DNA of 64,000 bases from Pseudisothecium myosuroides (taxonomy: Eukaryota; Streptophyta; Bryopsida; Hypnales; Lembophyllaceae), in the NCBI GenBank assembly GCA_951799445.1, contig OX637291.1:6140501-6204500 (forward strand), written 5' to 3'. Position 1 is the stretch's first letter, and each line of letters opens with the position of its first letter. Positions 1 to 13,700 of the stretch are shown here, one piece after another. A model generated the notes under the pieces. That model saw only the letters and a list, made by a program, of their open reading frames with translations, was not told the origin of the DNA and did not search any database. Made by a program: the position numbers and the translations under genes.

Positions 1-143
1 TTCATTTACTGAAAACAGAGATCTGAAAAAAATAAGGAAAAAGAAACTCGTGATGCAGAAGAAAAGCACCATGAGATATAATATAAATTTTGCAATATAA
101 ACCGATTAGCAGGTTAATGCTGGGCAAACTTTTGAACGCTTAC

Positions 144-1944
144 CAGCCGAAATGGCGTGCAAGGTCGGATCCCGTACCCATTGGAATGAGCTGCCATAAC
201 GTAACAACCATCATTGAGAAACTTTGCAAAAATCAGATTCAAGATCAAGCATCCTGCTCAGTCCATCCTGACCAGTGACACAAGGGTAAACAATCACTTG
301 TCATTGCCTGTCAATGACAAGTGCAATAAGTTTGAACTGACACCGAAAATTGAATAAAGATATCATATACTTCAGAATATGGGACTGAAACCATAGCGAA
401 TGATCTCCTGAATAATCAGATAGATGGAATTTTCAGTACCCCAAGGGCCGTCCGTGGCGCACGCCGACCATCCCAAGTTTGGACCAACTTTCCATTCTCA
501 AAAAAGCCATTGACTACCTGTTCAAACAGAACGCATAATCGCATCAATATTACACTAGCATATGGACTGAAAGAATCTAATGTTTATTAACTTAACAAAG
601 AACTATAAAAAAGCTTTTGGTAAATTAGAATTTTTCAGGAACTTTTAGACAGCATCATGCAGAGAATCTTCTCCATGATTCTAGCGAGGTGTCCCTGTGT
701 TGTTAATGAACATAAGAAGGCCTCTCCAAGGCCACCGTCGTCTGTAGAGACCTTCTCGTCAATTATTGAAAATATCCTCTTTATGATGTCTAAAACAGTC
801 CAATTTTACTGAAATCCCTATTCTATGTAAATTTATTGGAAGGAACTTTTTTGTGATGAGCACCACGCAAGAAGTCATTCATAAATGCTCCATAAATTCT
901 CCGTCTCATGGTAAAGCAAAACAAAATATGAACATATTGAGCAGAAGTTGGTTTGTTCAGCAAGACACACCTCGTGCAATGTTCCGTCCCCTCCCACAGC
1001 CACCACCGCTGCAGCTCCATCGCGAACCGCCTGTTTCATATCACAGCCCAAAGCAGCGGGTTTTTTTTAATCATTTTTCAACTTTCGCTAAGGTGAATCC
1101 AAGAATTTGGATGAGGCAACCAATTCCGGTGAATTTTGCATAGTATTTTTGTTATTTTGATAGCTACAATTCAATTTCAGGAAATTTACGACAAGTTCTC
1201 ATTTGGCCAAACAATCACATTTCCTTAAATCTCCGATAGTTCGTACTTTGTAGTTAGAACCAAAATTTGCCAAAATCTGGCGATATTTAGCCCAAAGAAT
1301 TGACAGGCCTAAAGTGCTTCAAGAAGATTAGCACTTCCAACCATCTCAATTAGAATAATGCAACGCAAGTTGGAATCTCTTCAGAAGAGGAACTCAAAGA
1401 TCAAGGCAAAACAAAACAGAATACGCACCTCCCTTGCAATCTCAATTGCATGCAAAGGGCCCGTCGTGAGTGCCTCCCGAATCTGTCACCATAAAATTTA
1501 CACAAAAATCGATATCAACATAACAGCGTAAACAAAAGCACTGCTACTGCTCCCCAACAGAAAACCCTAATGGAAGCAGTTCCCATACATTGCAGTCTTT
1601 CCCGAGGCGTGAATTCAGGTCCGGAAGCATTCGCTTCCATTGCTGGCCCGTCCTCCCATTTGCACCTGCACCCTCGAATTACACGACCATCACCATCAGG
1701 CCCTGTCACACTGCCATTTCCAATGGAACTCCAATACTGCATACATGTTCTTTAAAAAAGAAAAGAAAAGAAAAGTTATAACCAATTTTTTTTATAAATA
1801 TAATAAAGTGACAAACAGAATGAGAGTCAATGTACGGACTGCAGTGACCAAAGGAATGCATTCATTAATTCATTTTTTACCGCTGGGATTCACCACGAAC
1901 ACATAGTCGCGCTGCGCACTCGCGGTCAGTGCGTCAGACGACAT
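144..1944 (-). CDS. LCBK2-like: Long-chain-base (sphingosine) kinase, DAGK-catalytic family, 5' six exons, partial
   Basis: Phosphorylates sphingoid long-chain bases, or a related lipid, using ATP; the family belongs to the diacylglycerol/sphingosine kinase catalytic superfamily. Exons on the minus strand: 1944-1881, 1665-1589, 1482-1429, 1030-971, 517-440, 190-144, all GT-AG with consistent phase. The protein starts [20 protein letters not shown] (residues 1-20), then the GANGRTG nucleotide-loop region, [13 protein letters not shown], the catalytic VGGDGTLHE (GGDGT at 78-82) and IPMGTGSD (about 113-120). At least 126 residues are visible, then the gene runs off the left edge, so the C-terminal half is missing. 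The 1944 ATG is the first in frame after an upstream stop, so no transit peptide is visible. From memory, the closest plant relative is the Arabidopsis LCBK2 type. The family call is firm; the exact lipid substrate is not shown. Confidence 0.9.
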
Positions 1945-2028
1945 CGGCTGAAGAAGCCGGAGATCCAGCCTTCCCGGGTTTCACTCCTCCCGCCTGTCAC
2001 CCAAAACAACTGAATCACCATGAATAAT

Positions 2029-2808
2029 CCCACATCTTCAACAACTAATCACTTCCCGATTTAGGGTCATGTCATGTCACGACACATCCGCCTAATTGCA
2101 TTACTCCTATTATGATGATGATGATGATGATTGTGAGCAGCGTTTTTTTCCACTAAACCTACTTATAAGGCCACCCAAATCATGACATGACCCCAAAATA
2201 AGAACAAAATAAAGAATCTGGAAGCCTGGTTTCCAAGAAAATCATCAAATTACAACCTCAACTGCAAATTCGTTGCCAGACTGCAACAGCGCCAATCCAG
2301 CTCCAAGGATGATCGACTTGGAAGCAGAGTCAAGCTAAACCTAAAGTAAACCACCATCAAGCGGGATTCAAGAAATCGAGCCATAGGATCCTCATCCCCA
2401 GTACAGTGCCGTGAATCCCACATCTTCAACAACTCATCACTTTCCGATCCGATACCGAACGACACATCCACCTAATTGTTTTACTCCTATTATTATGATG
2501 ATGACGATGATGATGATAATGATGATTGTGGGCAGCGTTTTTTTCCGCTAAACCTACTCATATAAGGCCACCCAAAATCATGACATGACCCTAAATAGGA
2601 ACAAAATTTAAAAAAATCCGGAAAGCCAGGTTTCCAAGAAAATCATCAAATTACAACCTCAACTGCAACAGCGCCAGTCCAGCTCCAAGGATGATCGACT
2701 TGGCAGAGTCAAGCTAAACCTAAAGTAAGTAAACCCCCATTAGCAAGCGACGAAGCGGGATTCAAGAAATCGTGCCATCCGATCCTCATCCCCAGTACAG
2801 TGCCCTAC
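2029..2808. repeat. Two-copy tandem duplication, unit about 390 bp
   Basis: Copy 1 (about 2029-2412) and copy 2 (about 2413-2806) share the order CCCACATCTTCAACAACT, CACATCC-CCTAATTG, an ATG/ATGATG microsatellite, GCAGCGTTTTTTTCC, ATAAGGCCACCCAAA, TCATGACATGACCC, GGTTTCCAAGAAAATCATC and TCCTCATCCCCAGTACAGTGCC. They differ by small indels and substitutions. A third fragment, CAGTGCCGTGAATCC, follows near 2898. The block lies directly upstream of the kinase start codon, so it may overlap its promoter or 5' UTR. Confidence 0.85.
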
Positions 2809-2944
2809 CTAAAAAATTTTGCGGCAATTAATTCTTTCGGTGGGTGAGAGAGTAGCCGTAAAAAAAAAATTTGGTAGGGCATTGTACTGTCCAGTTCAGT
2901 GCCGTGAATCCTTCTCCCAATCTGCTGAAATGCTGACCATGAAT

Positions 2945-3490
2945 GCAATGCAATGCATAATCATCATCGAGACAAGACAAGACTTTCAAAGAGACACGCC
3001 AATGAGTTCGTTTCGTTGCTTCCACTTCATGAGATGAGAGAAGAGGAGTGGAGTGGAGTGGAGTGGAGTGGAGGCTTGTGGTTGCTTACCTTGGAGTTGA
3101 TACTGTACAGTACTGCGATGGAGCGGATCTTGCCTTCGGTAGAGAGGAGAGACGGAGCAGATCGATGGTTGCCTTGGCGATGCGATTGACGGAGAGATCG
3201 AGGCGGGGCTGGGTTGGGGTTGACGCGGTCTAAGCTTAACTTCGTTGCAGGTGTGTGGTGCCATGAGTGAGTTTCGGAATCTTGGGGCAGTTTGAAATTG
3301 GGCAAGGGGAGGGAGTGCGTTGGCATTTTCAGTAAGTTACTAGTGGTTCGTCAGTTGGGGGTCAGAGTGCAAGTCACGAAAGCTCTGTCCGCAAGCCCTG
3401 CGCTGACACGTGTACTCGGTCAGCAACTTCAATTATGTATAGGCAGGGTTGTTTTTTCCATTTATTTTAGGTGGTGCAAAAAAAGATAAT
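2945..3490. other. Kinase upstream region; possible 5' UTR exon, GGAGT repeat
   Basis: No protein gene is supported here. A (GGAGT)n run lies at about 3044-3072. On the minus strand a GTAAGC donor-like site follows ACTCCAAG near 3090, and an acceptor-like GACAG lies just upstream of the kinase ATG near 1998. A 5' UTR exon with a roughly 1-kb leader intron is therefore possible but unproven. Short ORFs on both strands have no recognisable content. Confidence 0.3.
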
Positions 3491-6400
3491 CTCTGGAAGG
3501 ATGAAGCTATTTACTTCCATGGAAATGGATGAAACTTGCAATCTATGGATGAAATTTCATTTATTCATCCGCAATGAGGTTCATTCATCCAAAGTTAAGC
3601 ACTACTGTCCCAAGATTTGGTAGCTAATTAGCGATTTCATCCACTGAAAAGCAATAATATTTCGCCAAATATTCCTTGGAAAAAAAAATCATCGCTTTTT
3701 ACAAAAAATCGCACAAAATAACCCTGTTGAAGAAGAGGACAAAATAAATGCCCGTCCAAAAATGGATGAAATATACATAACATTATTAACCAAGCTTGGG
3801 AGTTTTCCTTTTGCTTTCAAAGAAAGCAAGATCCTCCCAACATTGAAAGTTCATGAAACAAGTGAAAAATCCATTGCAAAATTCCATGTGGAAGGTGGGG
3901 AGGGGCTTGGGGTTGGGACAGCTGACCAAACGTCCCCTAGTACTAACAACCCAACGAAAAATCACTTGTACCCAACGAATGACATCCTTCACATTAAAAT
4001 TGAATTTTTCCTCAAATATCTAGGGGTGAATTATACCTCCACATAAGAGGAGGAGATGCAATTGGTATAACAATGTTCTATAATCACCGATTATGCAGAT
4101 TTCACATTTCAAGAGAAGATTATAGGAAATAATTTGCCCACCGTTTTGGTGGAACATTTCTTGGTGGAGGTTTATGAGCTTCTAAACAATTGTAGTTCCC
4201 CTTACTAACGTATAGTGATTCTAAAAATATTCCATGAGGAATGATTCGAAGAAGAATTCAAATCCTTTTTCATTGGATTGGCATAAGGTAAAGGACCTAT
4301 TCATAGTGGGTCCCATTTGTAATTAGTAGTAATGAGAGGAATACATGACTTAAAACTCTAGGCATCTAAATGCATTTAAAGAAGCAATTGAGCTTTGTTT
4401 TTCTAATATTAAATTGTCTAGTTTTTTTCTTATGCATTTTTTGAATACCACATGAACTTTATGAATATCTAATATGAATTTGCAAAGTGATGAAAATAGG
4501 GGTGCTTAGAAGCCACTATAAACTCCATGAATAGATGTAGTACATTGTAAACAATAATCTGAGGGGTGTCGGTTTTAGAAAGGGATGCAATTAACTTAAT
4601 TGAAACTAAAATTGTTACTTTTGCTAAAGTAAATAGACCTAAAATAATTTGAAAAAGCATTTGAGCACATATTATTAAATTGTCTAAATGTTCATTGGAT
4701 CAATTCCTTGTGTGTCAAATAGAGATTTTAAATCTTTTCAATGCATTTTTGAGACACTATATGAATGAACTAAGAATTTTGAAATATATAGACTTTTTTA
4801 GGAAAAAGTTTCCATTCTATGATTGTTTGTTGAGGTAGAAGCATTGTATAATTTTGCACATGGTTTGCATGCATTATAGATTATAATAGCTTTCTAGCAG
4901 TTTGGACAACATTCTACCTAATAATTAATTAAAGTGCAAAAGAAAATTAAAGAGCCCAAAAAATAATACATTAAAAATGAATAGTTTTTAAATATAACTA
5001 GAATAAGTTAGGCATTCATCCAAATTGTTCTTACAATTTTTGGATGGTTGCTGCTATTTTCATCTAAGGTAGCCACATTTACCTAAACTCTTATCTTGAC
5101 CTCCAAATCCTAAACTCTCTACCTTGTGTGTTAAGGATTTGTTAAATGTCAAGGTTTGTTGAGTGTGAGAAATGTGTTTTATTTGTGAGAGATTGTGCTT
5201 TAGAATGGTCAAAATGGGGAGGCAAAAAACTTTGCAATGTGTGTTTATAATTATTGATATAGAAGAGATGCAAGATTGTATAGAGCAAGTTCTTGGTTAA
5301 GACAAAGGTTTAGATAAATGTGGCCAAATTGAATGGAAGTTGATTTTCTACAAATTAGGCAATCCTAATATATATAGGCAAATTAGATCAGTAATTTCTC
5401 TAAAATTGAAGCAAGTTTTTAATTATTTATTTTTTGACCAAGTTGTTAGGAAGCTATGGTATGCGCTCATAACTTAGATAGGACAATTTTGTAGAGATTG
5501 TGGGCGTCATGTGATTCATGTTTTGCAATAATGTGGTACAACTATGATGTGTTACATTCTTGGTTTTAGTATATATATTTTCAATACATCGTGCCCTAGC
5601 AATCTACAAATAGCATGAGATTTGTTACTTATCTATTATATAGTTTTGAATCATGAAAATATCATTTTAATGGATAATAATATCATACTTGTATAATTTT
5701 GGAGATAAAAGATTACCTTTAACTCCTAAACTTTGTAGGATATATTATGATTTGATGATTTATAAAGGATTGTTATAAATCAAAAGATAAATATAATAAC
5801 AATGTTTGAATAAAAGTTGTCAATTAATAACCATTGATTACATTATATAGTTAAATGTGACAATATTATCACCCCTAATTTAAAATAATGCAAATAAACT
5901 TAAAATAGCACGTACTTCAAAAAATTATTCTCGATGAATTTTTTGTACTTAGCTCATAAATGCAAAATATTAACTATGATCATTTTTCTACTATTAGTTT
6001 TTACTTATAATGTACTTGGGTGTCAGGGCTGTCATTTTATACCAAATGTTTAATTAATGATGGAAAAACAAATTTGAAATATGCTGAAAATAAAAATAAT
6101 AAATCATGTTTGTATTTCTTCTATTCCATTTTTTTTAATTTAAAAAAAATAAAATTATGGTATCTATTTTTTGAATTTTTTTTTTGCCAACCTTAACCCT
6201 AAAGTTCATTCATGTTTAGAGACCCAAAACTGCTTCAAAATACTAGTTTCCAAAGCAAGGCTAAAATCTTCATTTATATTTATATTTTAACGAACCCAAC
6301 TGTAAAATCCTTTTGTTAACTTGTTAGATTACACCCTCCTAAAATTTTAGAATAAAAAAACTTACCAATTGCAAGATCATGATGCTTGGGTTTCAAAAGA

Positions 6401-6989
6401 AGTATTTTGAAATCTTCCCAAATGGTTAGATTTCATATTTCAAATAGTTTATCCCAAAACATGTAGATCCTACAATTTGCAACTCTCCATTATATGTTAA
6501 AGAATTAAGTTGGAAATTCATATAAAAAATTTCAATAAAAAAATTTCATATTCATGCTTGAAAAAAATAGTAAGTAGAAAGAAGTAGAAAATGATTTAAA
6601 ATACTAAATTGTTAAGAATTTAGTTATGCAATTGAAAAATAACAATGCCAATGGTTGTAATGTTGTAATATACAATCTACATCCTGTGATTTAATTTTTT
6701 TTCTAGAAAAATTGAAAATTGAGTTCAATAAAGGACTTCAAAGTTTAATTTAGAGTAGAGATTCCATAACTCTTTGCAAACAAACTCCTCATAACTTTCA
6801 TCTCATGAATCAAAATGGAATGATTAAAAGCTTTCCACGGATATACAAATATGAATAACCAATTTTAAATTTTTGGTAATGAAAAAAGTGATTTTTAATC
6901 TACCCAAGTTGTCTAGGTTGAGGAATAAACTACATATTAGACAATAACTTTTTAACCATGTAGTCAAAAGTTATGAAAATTGTTGGGCT
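3491..6989. other. AT-rich intergenic DNA, GGATGAAA motifs near left edge
   Basis: No gene is seen. Positions 3495-3620 hold repeated GGATGAAA/TTCATCC words, and GGATGAAGCTATTTAC matches, inverted, a block near 17185. From about 6560 the sequence (GTAAGTAGAAAGAAGTA...) matches the interior of the element at 25470-26399, so this is probably decayed DNA of the same repeat family. Polyadenine and polythymine runs are common and all ORFs are short. Confidence 0.5.
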
Positions 6990-7638
6990 TTAATCCCAAA
7001 ATTACCCTGAGGATAGAATGTGTCCTCGACCAATTTTTGAAGTTAATTAAAACCTTATCAAATTGTTATTTTTAATAGTTTATATTTATGAAAAATTCTT
7101 TTTGAAGTCTAGTTTTAAAATCCGATTTTGAAAGTGATTGATTATGATTTTTCTATTCAAGATTTTGTGCAAGGGTGTCCATTGCAATCTTGACTTTCTG
7201 TAGTGTTGAGGGCTCTCAGGAATGAGCCTCAAATACACTAGATCTTTGAGCAAAAATCACATTAGAAATTTATTTTAAAAAATTGTAAAGTAGATTTTGA
7301 GAAGTCATAAAGTTGATTGGGGTTATGCATGTTAGGCCCTTTAACCTCATATTTTTGGGGTGACCAACTTTTTAGATTTGACATGTGAAAAGAAGAATGA
7401 AAGACTTCAAATCACTTTCACAGTTTTAACACCCTCATGATCAAACATTATAATCTTTCAATCCGTAAGAGATATTGTTGTGTTTTCTTTTCTAATGTGA
7501 TCTCTAACATGTTTAGTTTGATTTTATACGTTTATAATTCAAAAAGAATTGATACAACTTATCAAAATGTTGTCTTTTTGTTCAATTTAAAGCAAATTCC
7601 TAGGAAGTCACAAAAGGCCTTGGGCATTTAGGGGTTAA
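6990..7638 (+). repeat. TTAACCCC-family element, copy 1
   Basis: It starts TTAATCCCAAAATTACCCTG and ends GGGCATTTAGGGGTTAA, so the ends are imperfect inverted repeats. The interior matches the elements at 29686-30340 (inverted) and 43181-43822 (same strand); for example AAAAAGAATTGATA-AACTTATCAAAATGTTG occurs in all three. The 64-residue ORF inside it is repeated in the 29.7-kb copy, but the third copy is broken and it matches no domain I know. Confidence 0.75.
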
Positions 7639-10480
7639 ACTACTCCTTTAATTACCACATGTTGTGTGAAAATTTCAAAGAAAAAAATAAAAATTCCATT
7701 CATAGTGAGCTACCCCAAATCAGTATATTGCCAAAATACGCAATTTGGTCCTTTAGGGAATAATAGACAAGTACAATATTATAAAAAAATTGTCTTAAAA
7801 ATACTCTTAAAATAAAAGTCATGTCATGCTTCTATTCTAAAATACACGGAGAAGAATTTTTCAAAATCATTTTAAAGCTATTTTGTCACTATTTTTGTCA
7901 TAGCTTCATTCCACCATTTTTTTAGTCGTCACTTCAAACAGACCCCATGGTCACAAAGTAGAACTTATTTTTGTCAATGAAACCCCTCAAAGATCACTCT
8001 AAAAATTAGCTAGACCAATTCCAACTTAAGGGTCATCCCTGAAATTTTATAGCTAGCGTATTTCAACTTTGGTTCTATAACCATAGAGTACTTATCTTCT
8101 AATCTTAGAGTGATATAGTAAATAAATTTTCACCGTGATATTCTAAACTCCCCCATGTGTAGGTCAATTTTGTAAATAATTAGGAAAAAATTAGAACGTG
8201 TCTAAAATATAAAAATTGTACAACAATTTTGGTAAATCTGACGAAATTTCATTGTTGCAAATTCTAGATATATAAAAATTATTCTTGAAAATTTTTAGGA
8301 AAAAACATACATTTGCACATGAATAGAAAAAATCAATCCATTTCATGAAAAGTGGAAAGTGCAAAAATGGCGCCTAAACATTGTTGTGAATGATGCTGAA
8401 ATATTATGGCGTGTAAAGAGGTAGAAGGGTAGCGCATGAAGAAGAATGGCAAATTTAGGAAGGGCAACTTGCCAAAAGCTCAAAAAATTAAATTACACTA
8501 CCAAATTGTCAAACTACAAAATTAAATTATTGCAACATCGAGGAGGTGCCAAAACTGATCTATATGTACAGTATAATATAAACCTATAAAGAGATATTCA
8601 TATTTTTTGAGCATATACTCGATTTGACATGAATTCCTTTATTTTTTATTCAAGAAATTCATGGTAATTTCAAAAAAAATTTACAAAAAGATGCAATTCA
8701 ACTAATAAAAGACATGCAATCACATCATAAAAAAAATCACATTCATAGCGAGGTATTTGCAAATGAAGTTTGAAAAAGTGGTATTTAAGCTTGTCTTGGG
8801 AGGATTATAAACATGTAGACTTCATTTGATGTACAAGTCTTGGTAACTTTGACCTTGTTATGGTGAACTTTGCGGGTGTATGTTGACCAATAGTAGGTGT
8901 TGAGTTCTATATTTGTCAATATAAAAATCCAAAAGATCTACATCCTATGGATGCAAAGTGGACCTTTTTAATTCTCGTATTTTTTTGAATCCAAATTTTT
9001 ATGGCTTTGGTTTCATAAATTGATTGAACTCCAAAGGTCTTCCTGGATCCTTCAAAATCTTCTGAGCTCCTTCAGTTGAAAAGATACTATAAGCTTCAAT
9101 TGTAGTCTCATGACTTTATAATTCCATTATTTTTGTCTTGGCTTCATTCTACCATTTTTGTCTTATCTTCTTTCCATTTTTCGTCATAGCTTCATTTTTG
9201 TCCTAATTTTACTACATTCTACCATTTTCTTCCTAACTTCACCAATTCTATCCTAGAGGTCATTATCAAGAAAAAAAGAATGTCCCTATAGGTACTTTAT
9301 AAAATAAGTTTGAGCTTTCAAGCCTTTTGAAAAAACAACAAAAAAGTCCAAAAAAATAGGGAAATGACTTGAAATTTTTACCAAATACACATTTGGGACC
9401 AATGCATTTGTCATAATTTAAAAAAAAAATCCCGTCATATCCTAAAATTGAGCAAGGTTTGACTTTCAAAATGCCAAAATTCTATAGTTCAAGTCTACTT
9501 AGTATAAATAGTTAAATCCAACATTTTAAGAAGTTCTTTGCTCCTTTTGACTTTGAAATAATTGCTATCTAATTAAACTGTTGTTTCAATTGAGACAAGT
9601 TGAATCTCATAGCGATGAAATTGTTTTTAGGGCTACAATTGTAGAATTACATGTTTGATTGCATGTTTTATTTGCCTTTTGTATTTATTATATCTTAATC
9701 TATAATTTTAGATTGCTTCAAGAACATTTGACATTGTACGGAGAATCTTCTTCACAATTTTCAACACTACAATGATTACTTTCCAAACAATCATATTGCA
9801 TAGGTAACTACATTGAAACTAATTCCTATACGATGTCAACGCATTTTTGGATGGAAATGAACAAGCAAAATATCCAAAATAGTAAATATAATATTGGGCA
9901 CTTTGAGTTTTGGATAGAAATGAACAAGCAGAATATCCAAAATAGTAAATAAAATACTGGGCACTTTGAGTAATGAATGGGCCAAACATAGTAATGTGAA
10001 GGTGGCTACTATTTGTAGACATTTTGTATGAAAGTTGTTTTAATCTCTTAATTGGAAAACAATTATATACTATAAATATCTTTTCTGAGATTACATCATA
10101 TGATTATTAATCCATCTACATTACACTTCAAACCAACTAGCCTATTACAACCCAAATTCCAATTCCATATTCAAGTACTTGTGGTGCAAATTAAAGTTCT
10201 ATCCTTGGGAACCAAAGGGTAGAATTGAGCCATAAGTGGTAATAGGATTGGTTCACCTTCTATCATCCTACTATCTTCAAATTTATATATTTGTGACTAA
10301 TTCATTGAGCCTCCAAAATGTACACAAGCACTTGCATTTAGCTTCATAACCACACGTCAATGTGCAAAAACTATATCATATTCTCTTGCATGCACATGGT
10401 TCCCTAGAGCTTACCAGGTCGGATTTAGGTGTACTTCCTAATATTTTGAGGTAGCTTACAAATGAGCGAGAATTGTCGAC
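7639..10480. other. AT-rich intergenic DNA without recognisable genes
   Basis: No gene is seen on either strand. Short C-rich phrases such as CATTCTACCATTTTTGTC recur at 7905-7925 and 9145-9240, suggesting decayed repeats. The only clear structure is the 63-bp tandem duplication at 9845-9970. Content becomes more gene-like from about 10,400, towards the Lin1 3' UTR. Confidence 0.5.
9845..9970. repeat. 63-bp tandem duplication
   Basis: Two adjacent 63-bp units (9845-9907 and 9908-9970) both run from TTTTGGAT-GAAATGAACAAGCA to GGGCACTTTGAG and differ at only a few positions. This points to a recent local duplication. It produces the repeated peptide seen in one short minus-strand ORF, which I do not regard as a gene. 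Confidence 0.9.
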
Positions 10481-10720
10481 TGAAAAACGCTTATCCATGG
10501 AGACTAGCTAGTGGTCTCTCAACTTGAGAGTCTGAAGCACAATACCGTAGTGCGAATTTCACCAAAACAACCTCATGTACAAGAGTATGAACAATAACAA
10601 CATGCACATTCTTTACAGAATCCAAGCCATGTCCCTCAGCGTTCCTCGTACTCGGTGATTGAGGGGGATACTGAACCAAAATCTACAATGTTTAAAACTA
10701 AACTGAAACTGTAAAATGGG

Positions 10721-13700
10721 TCACGCTTCTGCTCCAACACTCGTCATACTTGCGCCTGTGTCACCACTTTCCGAGACTTCCAGATACGATGCGTTTGCAC
10801 CATCATACATGAACCTGCAAATTCCCACATCAAACTCAAAAAACATGATCCAGAAAACATGTAAGATATGGTACCAAAAAACCGAACAGGCAACAAGGAT
10901 CCTAATACCGATGTCTCCCTAGATGGTCAAGACAATTTAAGAACCAGAGGCGAAATTGGCTAAGGTGACTTGCCATTTCCCAGATGCTGCATTGCAGAAA
11001 AGGCCTGACTTCTTATCATAAAAATAACCATCATTTGCATTGTAGTAATACCTACAGAAACATGAATTGTGTTAAAACCGATTCGGAAAAGACAGGAGTT
11101 GACATATCATGTTATTGAACTAGCAACAAAACTTGTGATACCACACCCAGAAAGTGATTTCACTGTAAAACATGGCGTCACAAAAATGTTTTAACGCCAT
11201 AGCGTCATAAGTTATTGGAACAGTTGCAAAACTAGAGTTCAACACGCGGACATAGCCAGTCCCGTTGCTATTGAAACTAATCTTACCCCGAATTTGCATC
11301 ATAAACATATCCAGGAAGCTCAGGTAAGGTGCTGCTAATTTGTTCCGCTTGTGAATGCATGTTGCCAGAAGTTTCTCCTGTTGTAGTGGATAGAGGTAAA
11401 TCGCCGTCTCCACCGAACATGTCAAAAGAATCATCGTCCCCGAACATGTCTCCAGCGGTAGACTGCACCTGCCAATCGAATGTGTTGGAATTACCTCTTC
11501 AGCGAAGATTTCTTTATGGCGAGTTAGAGTTGAAAAATAAATTGAACTGGAGAAGTGTAATGCCAGACTACCGATAGCCAGGAGGTACCATATTAGACAA
11601 ACAAATATATGACTCAATAGGTTATATGGGCAAGGATAGAGCGCTGCGTGTAGGAATTTGACAAATATCACGGACAAGATAGGAGAATTTACAATGTGCT
11701 CTAAAAAGTTAAGCACGACACATATTGTGACTTTGACTTCCTTAGGTGTGATTGTCTTGTCAGTCAACTTTCAAGAATTTCACATGTGCTTACTTGTCCA
11801 TCTAGCTCACTCGCATCACGTCACAAGATTGTCAGAGCAATATTTGAACGGTACCTGAGAAGGATGTTGCGTTGTCCCATTGCTACCACTTGGTTCACCT
11901 TTTCTAGCTCGAACAAGGGCCTCGTAACCATCTGAACAAGCACAAACTCATCTCAGAATAAACATACTCTAATAAGGCATTCAACAAAGTCAAATGTACG
12001 GACCAATTTCAGGAAAAGATGGCACGCGAATTTACCAGCCTCTCGCTGCAGAGTTTCTTTATCTTCTGAATATATGTCTGCAAATACACCACAAAGATGT
12101 CTAAACATTAGTAAAGACTTTCGATAAATTATATGCAGTGGGAATTTCCACCGAATTAGCCGTGGAAGATTTGCGTAACTATCAAGAAGCTATAAGTACT
12201 GAAACTTGTTAAATACATCTCACAAACTGATGCCCATGAGATGTTAAACCTCATACAGACTGTACAAGTGCACTGTTCCCTCGTTAGACAGGGTATTGCT
12301 ATTACTGCTTTCCGGAACTGAATTCTAAATTTACGACATTCATCAGCAATCCAAGTCTTTAATCAACATATATCCAAGAAATTGGCCACAATTGGAGTGA
12401 TCAGTAATCCAGCAGACTAGAGGTCTTACTGTAATCGCCATTGTCTAAGAGCTTCATCGCATCTTCTGTCAGTCGATCAAAAATTTGCTTGGTCTCTCCG
12501 ACCATCGGCGGAGCCCATTTCTTGTCCTTCGTTACTCCTCGCAATCTTCTAAACGCTTGCAAAATCTGAAGTCCAGAGCGAGGTGAGTTAGTAAAGTGAT
12601 ACACCACTTGGGACTTGATGCCAACAACTGAAAGATTCTCTTTTTGCAAAAGTGACCTGAGGACTTGGCTAAAGAACAAGATGACCCAAGGATCGAGGGA
12701 AGCCAACCGTTTCTCCCGGCAGAAGGGTATTCGCAATTCGCTTCTGAAGTACCCACCGCTCTTCAGTTGTAAGCTCAGTGTCTTCTTTTTCCATTTCCTT
12801 CTCCTTAACTTTCTTCGCTTGCAGACTCTCGTCAACTTCTGCAGTCTCAAACCACGCGTCCTGCTCCGAAAGGCATGCTTTAAGTGCAAGGGCACCACAA
12901 CTTACTGAGAAAGAGATATGAACCAAATAACATTGATCCTAACACTACGGGCAAATGATTAAATTATGGACATAAATTAATGTAATCAGTTAGGCTCTTG
13001 GAAGTAAGAAACAAGAAAAAATGAATATCATAGGCAATGCCATCCAAAACTTACTCGTGAGATTAAATATTAAATTTCTAGTCGGGGCCAGCAGTCATAG
13101 TGGATGAAAACAGGAGTCGTATCAGAAGTAGCTACCTTATCATCCTCATTGAGCCGGTACTCAACATAATTCCCTTGAGGATCAAAATAGCCTTCTTCTC
13201 TTTCTTGATTTAAGTTGAAAGGCTCAATGGTAATGCCGTCTTCTAACCTTGCCATAGCACTCTGGAATAAAACACACGTCACAGCTCAACAAAGGAATTG
13301 TTGAAAAGAAAGCAGAACGAGAACAAGTCTTAAATGTGAAGAATCAGATCAAAGAAGAGGCAAATTTTGTAAAGATGCAATGCAATGAAAATGAAAGAAA
13401 ATCTGAGAAAAGCAGGGGGGGAACGCAGAGTAGCTGACCTTTTCTTCGACGGTAACAGTATCATCGACCAATGACACATCCTCGGCATTAATAAGCTCCT
13501 CATTGAGAACAGTACGCTGTTTCGCACGCTCCTTGGCTGCCAAACGAGGATCAGTAGCCAAAATAGGTCCTCCATCCTCCTCTCCAATCACGGGATCTTG
13601 CATTATTGCCCTGGCGCCTGAGTCCTTCTTCCCCTTAGGAAATCGAGCTTTTTTGCTGGCCCTAAAAATGCAACCAACTCCAGGATTTGAGTAAAAGGGA

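Noticed and set aside
9266..9469. Short cysteine/phenylalanine-rich frames in AT-rich intergenic DNA (also 25477-25749, 55576-55851, 63188-63538)
   Set aside because: They are expected from T-rich sequence, have no motif, and several lie inside repeat elements whose other copies have broken frames.
10937..11051. Lin1 gene ending at the TAA at 10937
   Set aside because: A GC-AG junction gives a longer C-terminus matching the family pattern (KWFMYD...YLEV); the shorter end is kept only as a possible retained-intron form.
11120..11767. 215-residue minus-strand ORF
   Set aside because: It is an out-of-frame shadow crossing Lin1 exon 8 and its introns; the true frame joins exons 7, 8 and 9 in phase.
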